From NCBI GenBank assembly GCA_963589235.1, contig CAVAJX010000105.1, positions 1 through 7,625 on the forward strand: a stretch of 7,625 nt of DNA, read 5' to 3'. This document shows, piece by piece, positions 1 through 6,400 of this stretch (the first letter of the stretch is position 1; each line of letters opens with the position of its first letter). Source of the stretch: CAG-877 sp963589235 (GTDB lineage Bacteria > Bacillota_I > Bacilli_A > RF39 > UBA660). The notes beneath the pieces are model-generated. The model did not search any database. It was not told the DNA's origin and saw nothing but the letters and a program-made list of their open reading frames with translations. The translations under genes were made by a program, and so were the position numbers.

Positions 1-7
1 TAACTAA

Positions 8-43
8 AAATAGTGTCAGTGATTTTTCTCACCAACACTATTT
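8..43. terminator. Hairpin terminator at left edge
   Basis: Nine bases (AAATAGTGT, 8-16) pair with ACACTATTT (35-43). After a 2x2 mismatch, an inner stem GTGA/TCAC (19-22 with 29-32) closes a six-base T-rich loop. On the minus strand the hairpin runs into TTTTTAGTTA, a good U-tract; on the plus strand it runs into the weaker TTTATTATAG. It most likely ends a gene beyond the left edge, whose stop could be the TAA at 1-3 if it lies on the plus strand. It also separates that gene from the glmS promoter. Confidence 0.65.
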
Positions 44-65
44 ATTATAGAACCTATATAAAAGA

Positions 66-94
66 GTTACAAACTTCTTTTTTTTTAGTATAAT
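66..94 (+). promoter_or_regulatory. Sigma-A promoter for glmS
   Basis: A perfect -10 box TATAAT (89-94) lies 17 bases after GTTACA (66-71), which matches the -35 consensus at four of six positions. The spacer is T-rich. The predicted start is near 101, giving about 35 bases of leader before the ribozyme cleavage site. The position suits a promoter that makes the ribozyme-glmS transcript. Confidence 0.6.
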
Positions 95-134
95 ATTATT
101 AGAATGATATTGAAAGGTTGTATTAATTCATTTT

Positions 135-262
135 AGCGCCTGATCCTTTTAGGATGACGAGGTTAGTAGTTTATCGAAAATTCGGCGGGTTCTACTACGG
201 ATATAAGTTGTTCGTTAGATGTATTTTAAAGAGTAAAATCAAAATTACAACAAAGAATATAT
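135..262 (+). ncRNA. glmS ribozyme (self-cleaving riboswitch)
   Basis: This leader matches the glmS catalytic riboswitch, which binds glucosamine-6-phosphate as a cofactor and cuts its own mRNA 5' of the core. The conserved core elements occur in order: AGCGCC (135-140), GACGAGG (156-162), TTATCGA (171-177), TTCGGCGGG (181-189) and CGTTAGA (213-219). Expected cleavage is between A135 and G136. Paired regions visible are P1 ATCCT/AGGAT (143-147 with 151-155), closed by only three Ts; P2 TAGTAG/CTACTA (164-169 with 192-197); a P3-type stem GTTGT/ACAAC (207-211 with 247-251), extended by ATATA/TATAT (201-205 with 258-262); and a P4-type hairpin ATTTTA/TAAAAT (223-228 with 234-239). It ends about 17 bases before the glmS Shine-Dalgarno sequence. 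The peripheral stems are unusually short and AT-rich, but the core is intact. The exact 3' end is approximate. Confidence 0.93.
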
Positions 263-296
263 CGTAACTATATTTTTTAAGGAGTATTTTTACAAT

Positions 297-2048
297 ATGT
301 GTGGAATTGTAGGTTATATAGGTTCAAAAGAACCAAAAGATGTTTTATTAGAAGGACTTAAAAACTTAGAGTATAGAGGTTATGATTCAGCTGGTATAGC
401 TCTAAGAAATGATAGTCAAGTACAAGTTATTCGCGGTTTAGGAAGAATATCTTGTTTAGAAGAAAAAATTAATAATATGGATGTTATTAAAGCTAATATG
501 GGTATTGCTCATACTAGATGGGCTACCCATGGAGAGCCAAATGAGAATAATGCACATCCTCATAAATCTGGTAAAGTTACATTAGTTCATAATGGTATTA
601 TAGAAAACTTTAGTGAACTTAAAGAAAGATTAATTAAAGAAGGAGTTAAGTTTAATAGTGATACTGATTCAGAAGTAATGACAGCTTTAATTAATTATTA
701 CTATACTGGTGATCCTGTTTTAGCAATAGAGAAAGCTATTAAAGATGTTAAAGGTTCTTATGCTTTAGCAATTATTTTTGAAGATCAAGATAAATTATTT
801 GCAGTTAGAAAAGATTTACCATTGATCATTGGCTATGGTGATAAAGAGTTTTTTATAGCTTCTGATATAAGTGCAATTATTAAATATACAAATAAATATT
901 CTTTACTTGAGGAAAATGAAATAGCTGTTTTAGATTTTGATGGAATTAAAGTTACTAAAGATGGCAAAGAAATTAAGAAGGAAATTTTAGTTACAAATTT
1001 AACAGCAGAAGATAAAGAGAAAGCTGGTTATGAACATTATATGTTAAAAGAAATAATGGAAGAGCCAATTGTACTTGAAAAGACTATTAAACCATTTTTA
1101 GATGATTTTGATAAGATCCCTGATTTAAGTAGTTATGAAGAAATTCATATAGTAGCCTGTGGCTCAGCAATGTATGCTGGAATGATAGGTAAGACTTTAT
1201 TAGAAGAACATTCAAATATTAGAGTTACTTGTGAAGTTGCGAGTGAATATCGTTATAAGAAAGTTTTATATGATAGAAAGACAATTGTTATAGTTATTTC
1301 TCAGTCTGGAGAAACTGCTGATACTATTGCCGCTATGAGAAAAGCAAAAGAGCATGGAGCTTTAACTCTAGCAATAGTTAATGTAAAAGGTTCAACTATA
1401 GCTCGTGAATCTGATCAACAAATATTTATAGAAGCTGGTCCAGAGATAGCTGTTGCGACTACTAAAGCATATATTTTACAAGTTGCGATTATGGCTTTAT
1501 TAAGTGCTAGAGTTGCTGGTAAAAAAGATATTGTAAATGATTTGAAATTATTACCTAGACTTTTAAAAGAAGTAATTGATAGAAGAGAAATGTATCTAAA
1601 AATAGCTAAAAAGATATATAAACGTGAAGATATTTTCTTTATAGGTAGAAAGATAGATTATGCTATATCATTAGAAGGTAGTTTAAAATTAAAAGAGGTT
1701 TCTTATATACATAGTGAAGCTTATCAAGCTGGAGAATTAAAACATGGAACTATTTCTTTAATAGATAAGGGTACACCAGTTTTTGCGATTATTACAGATG
1801 AAGATATTAGAGATAAAACTATTTCTAATGTTTGTGAAGTTAAAGCAAGAGGTGCTGTTACAATAATTATTAGTAATAAAGAAGAGACTGATTGTGATTA
1901 TTTAATTTGTGTACCTAAAATAGATGAGTTCTTACAACCTATGTTAGTTGTGGCTTGTTTACAGTTAATTGCATATGAAGTTGCTAAACTAAGAGGTTGT
2001 GATATCGATAAGCCTAAGAACTTAGCTAAAAGTGTTACTGTCGAGTAG
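297..2048 (+). CDS. glmS: Glutamine--fructose-6-phosphate aminotransferase GlmS
   Basis: This cytoplasmic enzyme converts fructose-6-phosphate and glutamine to glucosamine-6-phosphate and glutamate, the first committed step to UDP-GlcNAc and peptidoglycan. The N-terminal class II glutaminase domain carries the nucleophile Cys2 (MCGIVGY), EYRGYDSAG (25-33), HTRWATHG (72-79), NGIIEN (99-104) and TDSE (123-126). Two sugar-isomerase (SIS) domains follow: the first has CGSAMYAG (288-295) and SQSGET (335-340); the second has GELKHG (479-484, catalytic-type His483). The C-terminal tail NLAKSVTVE holds Lys578, equivalent to the sugar-binding Lys603 of the E. coli enzyme. At 583 residues it is slightly shorter than the usual 600-610, with no catalytic motif lost. 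The start is fixed by Cys2, which must be exposed when Met is removed, and by AAGGAG at 279-284. The ribozyme directly upstream indicates feedback control by the product. No terminator follows, so some transcripts may continue into folD. Confidence 0.98.
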   Translation: MCGIVGYIGSKEPKDVLLEGLKNLEYRGYDSAGIALRNDSQVQVIRGLGRISCLEEKINNMDVIKANMGIAHTRWATHGEPNENNAHPHKSGKVTLVHNGIIENFSELKERLIKEGVKFNSDTDSEVMTALINYYYTGDPVLAIEKAIKDVKGSYALAIIFEDQDKLFAVRKDLPLIIGYGDKEFFIASDISAIIKYTNKYSLLEENEIAVLDFDGIKVTKDGKEIKKEILVTNLTAEDKEKAGYEHYMLKEIMEEPIVLEKTIKPFLDDFDKIPDLSSYEEIHIVACGSAMYAGMIGKTLLEEHSNIRVTCEVASEYRYKKVLYDRKTIVIVISQSGETADTIAAMRKAKEHGALTLAIVNVKGSTIARESDQQIFIEAGPEIAVATTKAYILQVAIMALLSARVAGKKDIVNDLKLLPRLLKEVIDRREMYLKIAKKIYKREDIFFIGRKIDYAISLEGSLKLKEVSYIHSEAYQAGELKHGTISLIDKGTPVFAIITDEDIRDKTISNVCEVKARGAVTIIISNKEETDCDYLICVPKIDEFLQPMLVVACLQLIAYEVAKLRGCDIDKPKNLAKSVTVE

Positions 2049-2060
2049 ATGTAAAAATAA

Positions 2061-2090
2061 TTGTTTTTTGATATCTTGGTCTGTTATAAT
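2061..2090 (+). promoter_or_regulatory. Candidate extended -10 promoter for folD
   Basis: In the glmS-folD gap, TGTTATAAT (2082-2090) forms an extended -10 box with a perfect TATAAT. A weak -35, TTGTTT (2061-2066), lies 18 bases upstream. Transcription would start near 2097, right at the folD Shine-Dalgarno sequence, so the leader would be very short. A second TATAAT overlaps at 2092-2097 but would start inside the ribosome-binding region. FolD may also be read from the glmS promoter. Confidence 0.4.
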
Positions 2091-2111
2091 TTATAATAGG
2101 AGATGGGATAC

Positions 2112-2951
2112 ATGAAGCTATTAGATGGTAAGGTAGTTAAAAAACAAGTTCTTAGTGAATTAAAGGAAAAGATAAGTAAATTAGAGAGGCCATTAGGTTT
2201 AGTTGTTATTCAAGTTGGTGAAGATCCAGCTAGTGTTGTTTATGTTAGACAAAAAGAAAAGATGGCCGTATCTTTGGGATTTAATTTTTTACATATAAAG
2301 TTTGATAGTGATGTTAGTCAAGAGACTTTACTTGATAAAATATATCAGTTGAATAATGATGATACAGTAGATGGAATATTAGTACAAATGCCTGTTCCTA
2401 AACATTTAAATCCAAAGGTAATTCAAAATGCCATAGATCCTTTAAAAGATGTTGATGGATTAACTGATATTAATATGGGTAGATTAGTTCATAATGAGGA
2501 ATCATTAGTTCCTTGTACTCCTTTAGGTATTATGGATTTATTGAAATATTATAATATTGAAGTTAAAGGTAAAAGAGTTGTTGTTGTAGGGAGAAGTGAC
2601 TTGGTAGGAAAACCTATCTTTAGTCTTATGACGAATGCTGATGCTACTGTTACGTTGTGTCATTCTAAAACTGAAGATATTAGTAAGGTTACTAAAAAAG
2701 CAGATATTTTAGTTGTGGCGATAGGTCAAGCTAACTTCATTGGTGCTGATGACATAAGAAAAGGTTCTATTGTTATTGATGTTGGTATCAATAGAATGGA
2801 AGATGGTACTTTGAAGGGTGATGTAGACTTTGAATCTGTTAAGGATAAAGTTTCATATATTACTCCAGTACCTGGTGGTGTTGGTCAAATGACTGTTGCT
2901 GAACTTGGTAGAAATACATATAAAGCATATTTACTTAGGAACAAAAAATAA
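2112..2951 (+). CDS. folD: Bifunctional methylene-THF dehydrogenase/cyclohydrolase FolD
   Basis: FolD interconverts 5,10-methylene-, 5,10-methenyl- and 10-formyl-tetrahydrofolate with NADP(H) in the cytoplasm, feeding purine, formyl-Met and thymidylate synthesis. The 279-residue product has the normal family length. Visible motifs are GEDPASVVYVRQK with Tyr44 and catalytic Lys48, DGILVQMPVP with Gln92, KDVDG with Asp115, PCTPLG, the dinucleotide-binding loop VGRSDLVGKP, CHSKT, VIDVGIN and TPVPGGVG near the C-terminus. Spacing between Lys48, Gln92 and Asp115 equals that of Lys54, Gln98 and Asp121 in E. coli FolD. The signature PGGVGPMT reads PGGVGQMT here (Gln259). An ATG at 2103 touches AGGAG (2098-2102), leaving no spacer. 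The ATG at 2112 has a normal 9-base spacing and gives the typical N-terminus MKLLDGK, so it is chosen. A terminator overlaps the last base of the stop codon. Confidence 0.96.
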   Translation: MKLLDGKVVKKQVLSELKEKISKLERPLGLVVIQVGEDPASVVYVRQKEKMAVSLGFNFLHIKFDSDVSQETLLDKIYQLNNDDTVDGILVQMPVPKHLNPKVIQNAIDPLKDVDGLTDINMGRLVHNEESLVPCTPLGIMDLLKYYNIEVKGKRVVVVGRSDLVGKPIFSLMTNADATVTLCHSKTEDISKVTKKADILVVAIGQANFIGADDIRKGSIVIDVGINRMEDGTLKGDVDFESVKDKVSYITPVPGGVGQMTVAELGRNTYKAYLLRNKK

Positions 2952-2977
2952 GAGTGTTTGTTGACACTCTTTTTTTT
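2951..2977. terminator. Bidirectional terminator between folD and small membrane protein
   Basis: AGAGTGT (2951-2957) pairs perfectly with ACACTCT (2964-2970) around a six-base loop, followed by seven more Ts (2971-2977). It is a strong intrinsic terminator for folD. On the minus strand the same hairpin follows the stop of the small gene at once and runs into TATTTTTTG, so it can end both convergent transcripts. Confidence 0.9.
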
Positions 2978-3125
2978 AGCAGCATTTTGAATTATTGTAG
3001 CCGTTATTATTGCCGTTACTCCAGAATAGTATAAAGAAGATAATTAATACAATAATTATAATCCAGAACCAAGAAGAAGTTCCATTAGTTTCATTGTAAT
3101 TATACATTGGATATCCGTACATCAT
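2976..3125 (-). CDS. Small Tyr/Asn-rich single-span membrane protein (49 aa)
   Basis: A short gene of unknown family. The 49-residue product has a polar N-terminus rich in Tyr and Asn (MMYGYPMYNYN, 1-11) and one strongly hydrophobic segment at about 19-35, made of Trp, Ile, Phe and Leu with no charge, which should cross the membrane once. The C-terminus is Asn/Gly-rich and ends in Cys-Cys. AAGGAG (complement of 3133-3138) lies seven bases before the first ATG. A second ATG follows directly and is an equally possible start. The good ribosome-binding site, in-frame composition, own promoter candidate and adjacent terminator argue that it is real. The build resembles short Tyr/Gly-rich spore membrane peptides such as the YjcZ type, but only in general style. 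The string MYNYN also begins CotJB in this window, so a sporulation role is a guess. Confidence 0.7.
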   Translation of the reverse strand: MMYGYPMYNYNETNGTSSWFWIIIIVLIIFFILFWSNGNNNGYNNSKCC

Positions 3126-3145
3126 AAATATTCTCCTTTCAATAT

Positions 3146-3175
3146 ATTATATTTAATATGATTAGTAATTGACAT
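3146..3175 (-). promoter_or_regulatory. Candidate promoter for the small membrane protein
   Basis: On the minus strand TATAAT (complement of 3146-3151) lies 18 bases after ATGTCA (complement of 3170-3175), a four-of-six match to the -35 box. The start would fall near 3139, directly at the Shine-Dalgarno sequence, giving a leader of about 14 bases. The region is so AT-rich that chance -10 matches are likely. Confidence 0.35.
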
Positions 3176-3257
3176 AATGGATACCTAAATTCTTTATGGT
3201 TTTTAAATTTTATTCTTATTTATTGTCAAGTTTAAGGTGTTTTCTTGGCTAGTTTCT

Positions 3258-3285
3258 TTTAAAGTGTTTGATAATGTGCTATTAT
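3258..3285 (+). promoter_or_regulatory. Candidate extended -10 promoter for the murJ-like gene
   Basis: TGCTATTAT (3277-3285) is an extended -10 box. TTTAAA (3258-3263), four of six -35 positions, lies 16 bases upstream of TATTAT. The predicted start near 3292 leaves about 19 bases to the ATG at 3311, with the Shine-Dalgarno GAGAGGA at 3299-3305. A competing -10, GATAAT (3270-3275), overlaps this element. The rest of the divergent region (about 3176-3257) is AT-rich and I see nothing else definite in it. Confidence 0.35.
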
Positions 3286-3310
3286 TAATAAGTAAAGAGA
3301 GAGGATTTTT

Positions 3311-4969
3311 ATGTCAAAAAAGAAAAAGCTTAAACAAAACTCGTTTTTAAATGGTGCCTTTATTGCAACTTTTGGCATTGTTATAAGTAAAATATTTGGT
3401 ATGGTTTATGTTATTCCATTTTATGCTATCATTGGTGGTACTGGTGGAGCTTTATATGGATATGCATATACAATTTATAATTTGTTTCAGTCATTATCTT
3501 GTGCGGGTATTCCTAACGCTATTAGTAAGATAATTAGTGAATATCAAACACTTGGCTATGAGGATGCAAAAGAAAAAGCCTTTATGATAGGAAGACGGTT
3601 AGCTATTATTATGGGTTTTACAATATTTATTATTTTATTTGTTTTTGCACCAGTGATATCTAAAGCGATTTTAGGAGATTTACAAGGTGGTAATACTTTA
3701 GAAGATGTTACAATGGTTGTTAGAGTTATCGCAACAGCAATATTGATAGTTCCAACACTTAGTATATATAGAGGATATTTTGAGGGACATAAGTTTATAA
3801 CGCCACCTTCACTAAGTCAAATTGTTGAACAAATAGTAAGAGTGTTTATTATTGTACTTGGAAGTTTTCTTACAATTAAAGTATTTAACTTATCATTACA
3901 AACTGGTATTGGTGTTGCGGTCTTTGGAGCAACAGCTGGAGCATTTGTTGCGTACTTATATTTACTTGATAAGATGAAGAAAAATAAGGAAGCTTTTGCG
4001 GTTACTAAAAATATTGATAGTAAAGATATTCCTAATATTACAGGAAAAGAAATATTAAAGAAGATATTTTGGTATGCATTACCCTTCATTATGATAGATG
4101 TATTTAAGTCTTGTTACGACTTTATTGATATGGTTACTTTAGTAAAAACAATGGTTAATGATATTGGATATACGACAGTTCAAGCAGAAAATGTTATGAG
4201 TGTTATTTCTACTTGGGGTAATAAGATTAATATGATAATTGTTTCTATATCAACAGGTATGATTATTAGTTTAATTCCAAACTTAACATCTGCTTCTGTA
4301 AAAGGTGATAAAAAAGATGTAAATTTAAAGATTAATCAGACATTAAAAGTACTTTTATTTATTTCAGTTCCAATGACTATTGGATTATCATTATTATCAG
4401 TTCCAGTATGGAATGTATTTTATGGAAGTAAATCTGTATATGGTGCTGATATTTTAAAATACTTTGTATTTGTTGCTTTGATTATTTCTAGTTATACAGC
4501 TTTAGTATCTATTGTTCAAGTATTAAAATATTACAAAGAAGTATTAATATCTTTAGTAGTTGGTGTTGCTTTAAAACTAGGATTAAATGTTTTCTTAATT
4601 AATTTATTTGCTAAGTTAGGATTTGTTCCTGTTTATGGTTCTATTACAGCGACAATTATAGGTTATGGTGTTGGTATTATCTTATGTTTATTCTTCTTGA
4701 AGAAGAAGTGTGATGTTAAGTATTCTGATACTTTAAAGATATTATGGAAAATTGCATTAGCTAATTTAGCTATGATAGTTGTAATTTTATTATTTAAATT
4801 TATTATTCCAATGAGTGTTACAAGAAGACTTCTTAATATACCAGTTATTATTGTATATACATTACTTGGTGCTGGTACTTATTTCTTAATTTCTAAAAAG
4901 TTAAATTTATTTGATGAAGTCTTTGGTAAAGAATTTATGGATAAAATCATGAGTAAAATAAAAAGATAA
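3311..4969 (+). CDS. MurJ/SpoVB-family lipid-linked oligosaccharide flippase (YtgP-like)
   Basis: A multi-span inner-membrane protein of the MOP exporter superfamily, polysaccharide-biosynthesis branch that includes B. subtilis YtgP (MurJ, lipid II flippase) and SpoVB. Evidence is a short Lys-rich cytoplasmic N-terminus (KKKKLK, 3-8), a first hydrophobic helix from about 12, the loop GGTGGALYGYAY (42-53) followed by GIPNAISK (66-73), as in YtgP-type proteins, and many further hydrophobic segments, roughly 13-14 in all, to about residue 535. Length 552 matches YtgP (about 540) better than SpoVB (about 520). The likely job is moving lipid II across the membrane during wall synthesis; a spore-cortex role is the main alternative. 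The start is the only in-frame ATG after the purine-rich Shine-Dalgarno GAGAGGA. The convergent neighbour encodes an enzyme that acts on lipid II, which fits. The stop codon lies inside a shared terminator hairpin. The substrate is inferred from family only. Confidence 0.88.
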   Translation: MSKKKKLKQNSFLNGAFIATFGIVISKIFGMVYVIPFYAIIGGTGGALYGYAYTIYNLFQSLSCAGIPNAISKIISEYQTLGYEDAKEKAFMIGRRLAIIMGFTIFIILFVFAPVISKAILGDLQGGNTLEDVTMVVRVIATAILIVPTLSIYRGYFEGHKFITPPSLSQIVEQIVRVFIIVLGSFLTIKVFNLSLQTGIGVAVFGATAGAFVAYLYLLDKMKKNKEAFAVTKNIDSKDIPNITGKEILKKIFWYALPFIMIDVFKSCYDFIDMVTLVKTMVNDIGYTTVQAENVMSVISTWGNKINMIIVSISTGMIISLIPNLTSASVKGDKKDVNLKINQTLKVLLFISVPMTIGLSLLSVPVWNVFYGSKSVYGADILKYFVFVALIISSYTALVSIVQVLKYYKEVLISLVVGVALKLGLNVFLINLFAKLGFVPVYGSITATIIGYGVGIILCLFFLKKKCDVKYSDTLKILWKIALANLAMIVVILLFKFIIPMSVTRRLLNIPVIIVYTLLGAGTYFLISKKLNLFDEVFGKEFMDKIMSKIKR

Positions 4970-4986
4970 GAGTTTTTCTTATCTTT
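4962..4986. terminator. Convergent terminator containing both stop codons
   Basis: AAAGATAAGA (4962-4971) pairs perfectly with TCTTATCTTT (4977-4986) around a five-base loop. The murJ-like stop (4967-4969) lies in the left arm and the femX-like stop (4979-4981) in the right arm. On the minus strand the hairpin is followed by TTATTTTAC, joined to the Ts of the stem, a good U-tract; on the plus strand the tract CTTTATTTA is weaker. It best serves the femX-like gene but probably ends both. Confidence 0.75.
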
Positions 4987-6283
4987 CTTTATTTACAGTA
5001 TTTTTTAGTTCTTTTTTATTTTTCTTCTTTATTATGTTTCTGTATATTGGTACTAATTTTGTAAATAGAAAATAGTATACTGGTTTAATGACATAGTCAA
5101 ATTCACCCATGAATTCTATGTAGTCACCACCAAATTTTCTTTTAAATTCATGTAGACCAAGTCTTGGATTATCTTTTGATAAATCACCAATTGTGCCAAA
5201 TTGATCATATATTTTAAGGCCACGTTCTTTACAGAATTTTAAATGTTCATAGTAAGTATTATAGTTTACGTATGTTTCAGTTAAGATGTTATGGTTTCCT
5301 GCATATAATACCCAGGCTTTGTCACCATATTCTAAAATCATATGTGCCGATAGAGTAATAACATTACCATATTCTTGTTTGTATTTTTTGTATTTTTCAA
5401 TTTCTTCAGTAGTTTTATCTCTTTGTCTTTCTAGTTCTTTAAGTTTATTTTTATTACTTTTTGAGAGATTTTCTTTTGGAAGTTCATTTATTTTTTCAGT
5501 AACTTCTTTTAATTCATCATTTAATACTTTTAATGTTTTTTCTAAGTTTACTTTTCCTAAGAATAGAGTAGCTTTATCATTTTCATTAAATAGTTTATAT
5601 AATGTTTTATAGTAATCTATTTTATATGAAACAAAATCTTTTCTTGATTCAGTTAACATCATTAAATGATAGAAAGTAGGTAAGTCTTTTTCTGTTCCTA
5701 TTTCTACTTCAGTTTGTAATTTTAAAGACTTTTGAATTCTTTGTTTAGTTGTTTTAGAAAAATGACTTTCTATTGTTTCTAAATCTTGATTTAAGTCAAC
5801 TCTAAATGTATATCTTGGTTGCATAGTTTCAAAGTTTTTAGTGAAACCTAAATGTTTATAACCTAGACGTTTTAATTCTTTAAATATTTTTTGATCTTTA
5901 GCTTCTTCTAAAGTTACTTCGCCAAGATAATTTTCTCTTTTCCAAATTATATCTGGATCTAATTTTAAGTAAATGGCATTTTGCTTTTTTGCGAATTTTA
6001 CTAACTCTTCGGTAAATTTATCGAGAAGTTTAAAGTCATTAAAATCAAGTACATATCCTCTTGGAGAATATAAGTAACATAGTCCTAGAGGGAGACTTTT
6101 TTTAAGTAAAAGAGTAGCTGCTAGAACTTTGTTGTCTTCAACTAAACCTAAACAGTATGGTGTTAAGCCTCTTTTTTCTTTACAAAGTTCTGCCCAAGAA
6201 GCTGACTGTAAAAAATGACTTTTATATTTGTTGTTTCTAACAAATGAATCGTATTTATCTTTTTCTAGTTTTACTAGTTCCAA
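4979..6283 (-). CDS. FemAB-family peptidoglycan bridge aminoacyltransferase (FemX/MurM-like)
   Basis: Family members use aminoacyl-tRNA to add Gly, Ala or Ser to the stem-peptide Lys of lipid II at the inner membrane face, building cross-bridges. Numbering is from the TTG start (434 residues). The first GNAT-like half includes FLQSASWAE (24-32) and YSPRGYVLD (72-80). The second begins near 163. A charged Lys/Glu-rich helical arm at about 247-305 is the coiled-coil insertion known from FemA. The chain resumes with VLYAGNHN (325-332), and the family C-terminal signature runs from YDQFGTIGDL through GLHEFKRKFGG to GEFDYVIKP (about 359-400). The basic tail ends with many Lys. A GTG at 6290-6292 would give 437 residues, but it lies inside an almost perfect Shine-Dalgarno sequence, so the TTG at 6281-6283 is preferred. 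That start also gives the natural N-terminus MELVKLEKDKYDSF. It has its own strong promoter. The amino acid transferred cannot be told from sequence. Confidence 0.92.
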   Translation of the reverse strand: MELVKLEKDKYDSFVRNNKYKSHFLQSASWAELCKEKRGLTPYCLGLVEDNKVLAATLLLKKSLPLGLCYLYSPRGYVLDFNDFKLLDKFTEELVKFAKKQNAIYLKLDPDIIWKRENYLGEVTLEEAKDQKIFKELKRLGYKHLGFTKNFETMQPRYTFRVDLNQDLETIESHFSKTTKQRIQKSLKLQTEVEIGTEKDLPTFYHLMMLTESRKDFVSYKIDYYKTLYKLFNENDKATLFLGKVNLEKTLKVLNDELKEVTEKINELPKENLSKSNKNKLKELERQRDKTTEEIEKYKKYKQEYGNVITLSAHMILEYGDKAWVLYAGNHNILTETYVNYNTYYEHLKFCKERGLKIYDQFGTIGDLSKDNPRLGLHEFKRKFGGDYIEFMGEFDYVIKPVYYFLFTKLVPIYRNIIKKKNKKELKNTVNKER

Positions 6284-6287
6284 ACTT

Positions 6288-6298
6288 ATCACATCCTT
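6288..6298 (-). promoter_or_regulatory. Ribosome-binding site deciding a TTG start for femX-like gene
   Basis: The minus strand reads AAGGATGTGAT, ten of eleven matches to the complement of the 16S 3' end (AAGGAGGTGAT). Four bases (AAGT) separate it from TTG at 6281-6283, about eight from the GGATG core. The GTG (6290-6292) and an out-of-frame ATG (6292-6294) both fall inside this site and cannot be well served by it. Confidence 0.75.
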
Positions 6299-6308
6299 GA
6301 CTATTAAA

Positions 6309-6337
6309 AGTATAGTTTATTAAATCTTACTTGTCAA
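6309..6337 (-). promoter_or_regulatory. Consensus sigma-A promoter for femX-like gene
   Basis: On the minus strand a perfect -35 TTGACA (complement of 6332-6337) is followed after exactly 17 bases by TATACT (complement of 6309-6314), five of six -10 positions. The start would be near 6302, four bases before the Shine-Dalgarno sequence. It is the best promoter in the window and suggests strong vegetative expression separate from the cotJ genes. Confidence 0.8.
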
Positions 6338-6374
6338 TTTTAGTATACCAAAAAATAGTAAATAAAAACAAAAA

Positions 6375-6400
6375 TAAAATGTAGAGTTTTCTACATTTTA
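6375..6400 (-). terminator. Terminator of the cotJBC operon
   Basis: TAAAATGTAGA and TCTACATTTTA (6375-6385 with 6390-6400) form an 11-bp perfect stem around a four-base loop. The cotJC stop codon (6398-6400) is the outermost part of the upstream arm. On the minus strand the stem is followed by TTTTTGTTTTTATTT. The femX-like promoter begins about 37 bases further on, so the operon is insulated from that gene. Confidence 0.85.

Noticed and set aside
104..136. Ten-codon ORF (ATG to TAG) whose stop spans the ribozyme cleavage site
   Set aside because: It has no ribosome-binding site, and the stop's AG is explained by the conserved ribozyme core; coincidence is simpler than a leader peptide.
2103..2111. 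Upstream ATG extending FolD by three residues
   Set aside because: It touches the AGGAG with no spacer; the next ATG has normal spacing and the typical N-terminus.
3169..3174. Perfect TTGACA on the plus strand upstream of the murJ-like gene
   Set aside because: No acceptable -10 box lies 16-18 bases downstream, so it is not called a promoter.
3224..3229. TTGACA on the minus strand upstream of the small membrane protein gene
   Set aside because: The best -10 at 16 bases (TTTAAA) is only four of six, and it competes with a perfect TATAAT nearer the gene; left unassigned.
3817..4089. 90-codon minus-strand ORF inside the murJ-like gene
   Set aside because: It is antisense to a well-supported membrane-protein gene, has no ribosome-binding site or family features, and is a composition shadow.
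5286..5612. 108-codon plus-strand ORF inside the femX-like gene
   Set aside because: The Ser/Phe/Leu-rich product is what the antisense of a Lys/Glu-rich coiled coil gives; there is no initiation signal.
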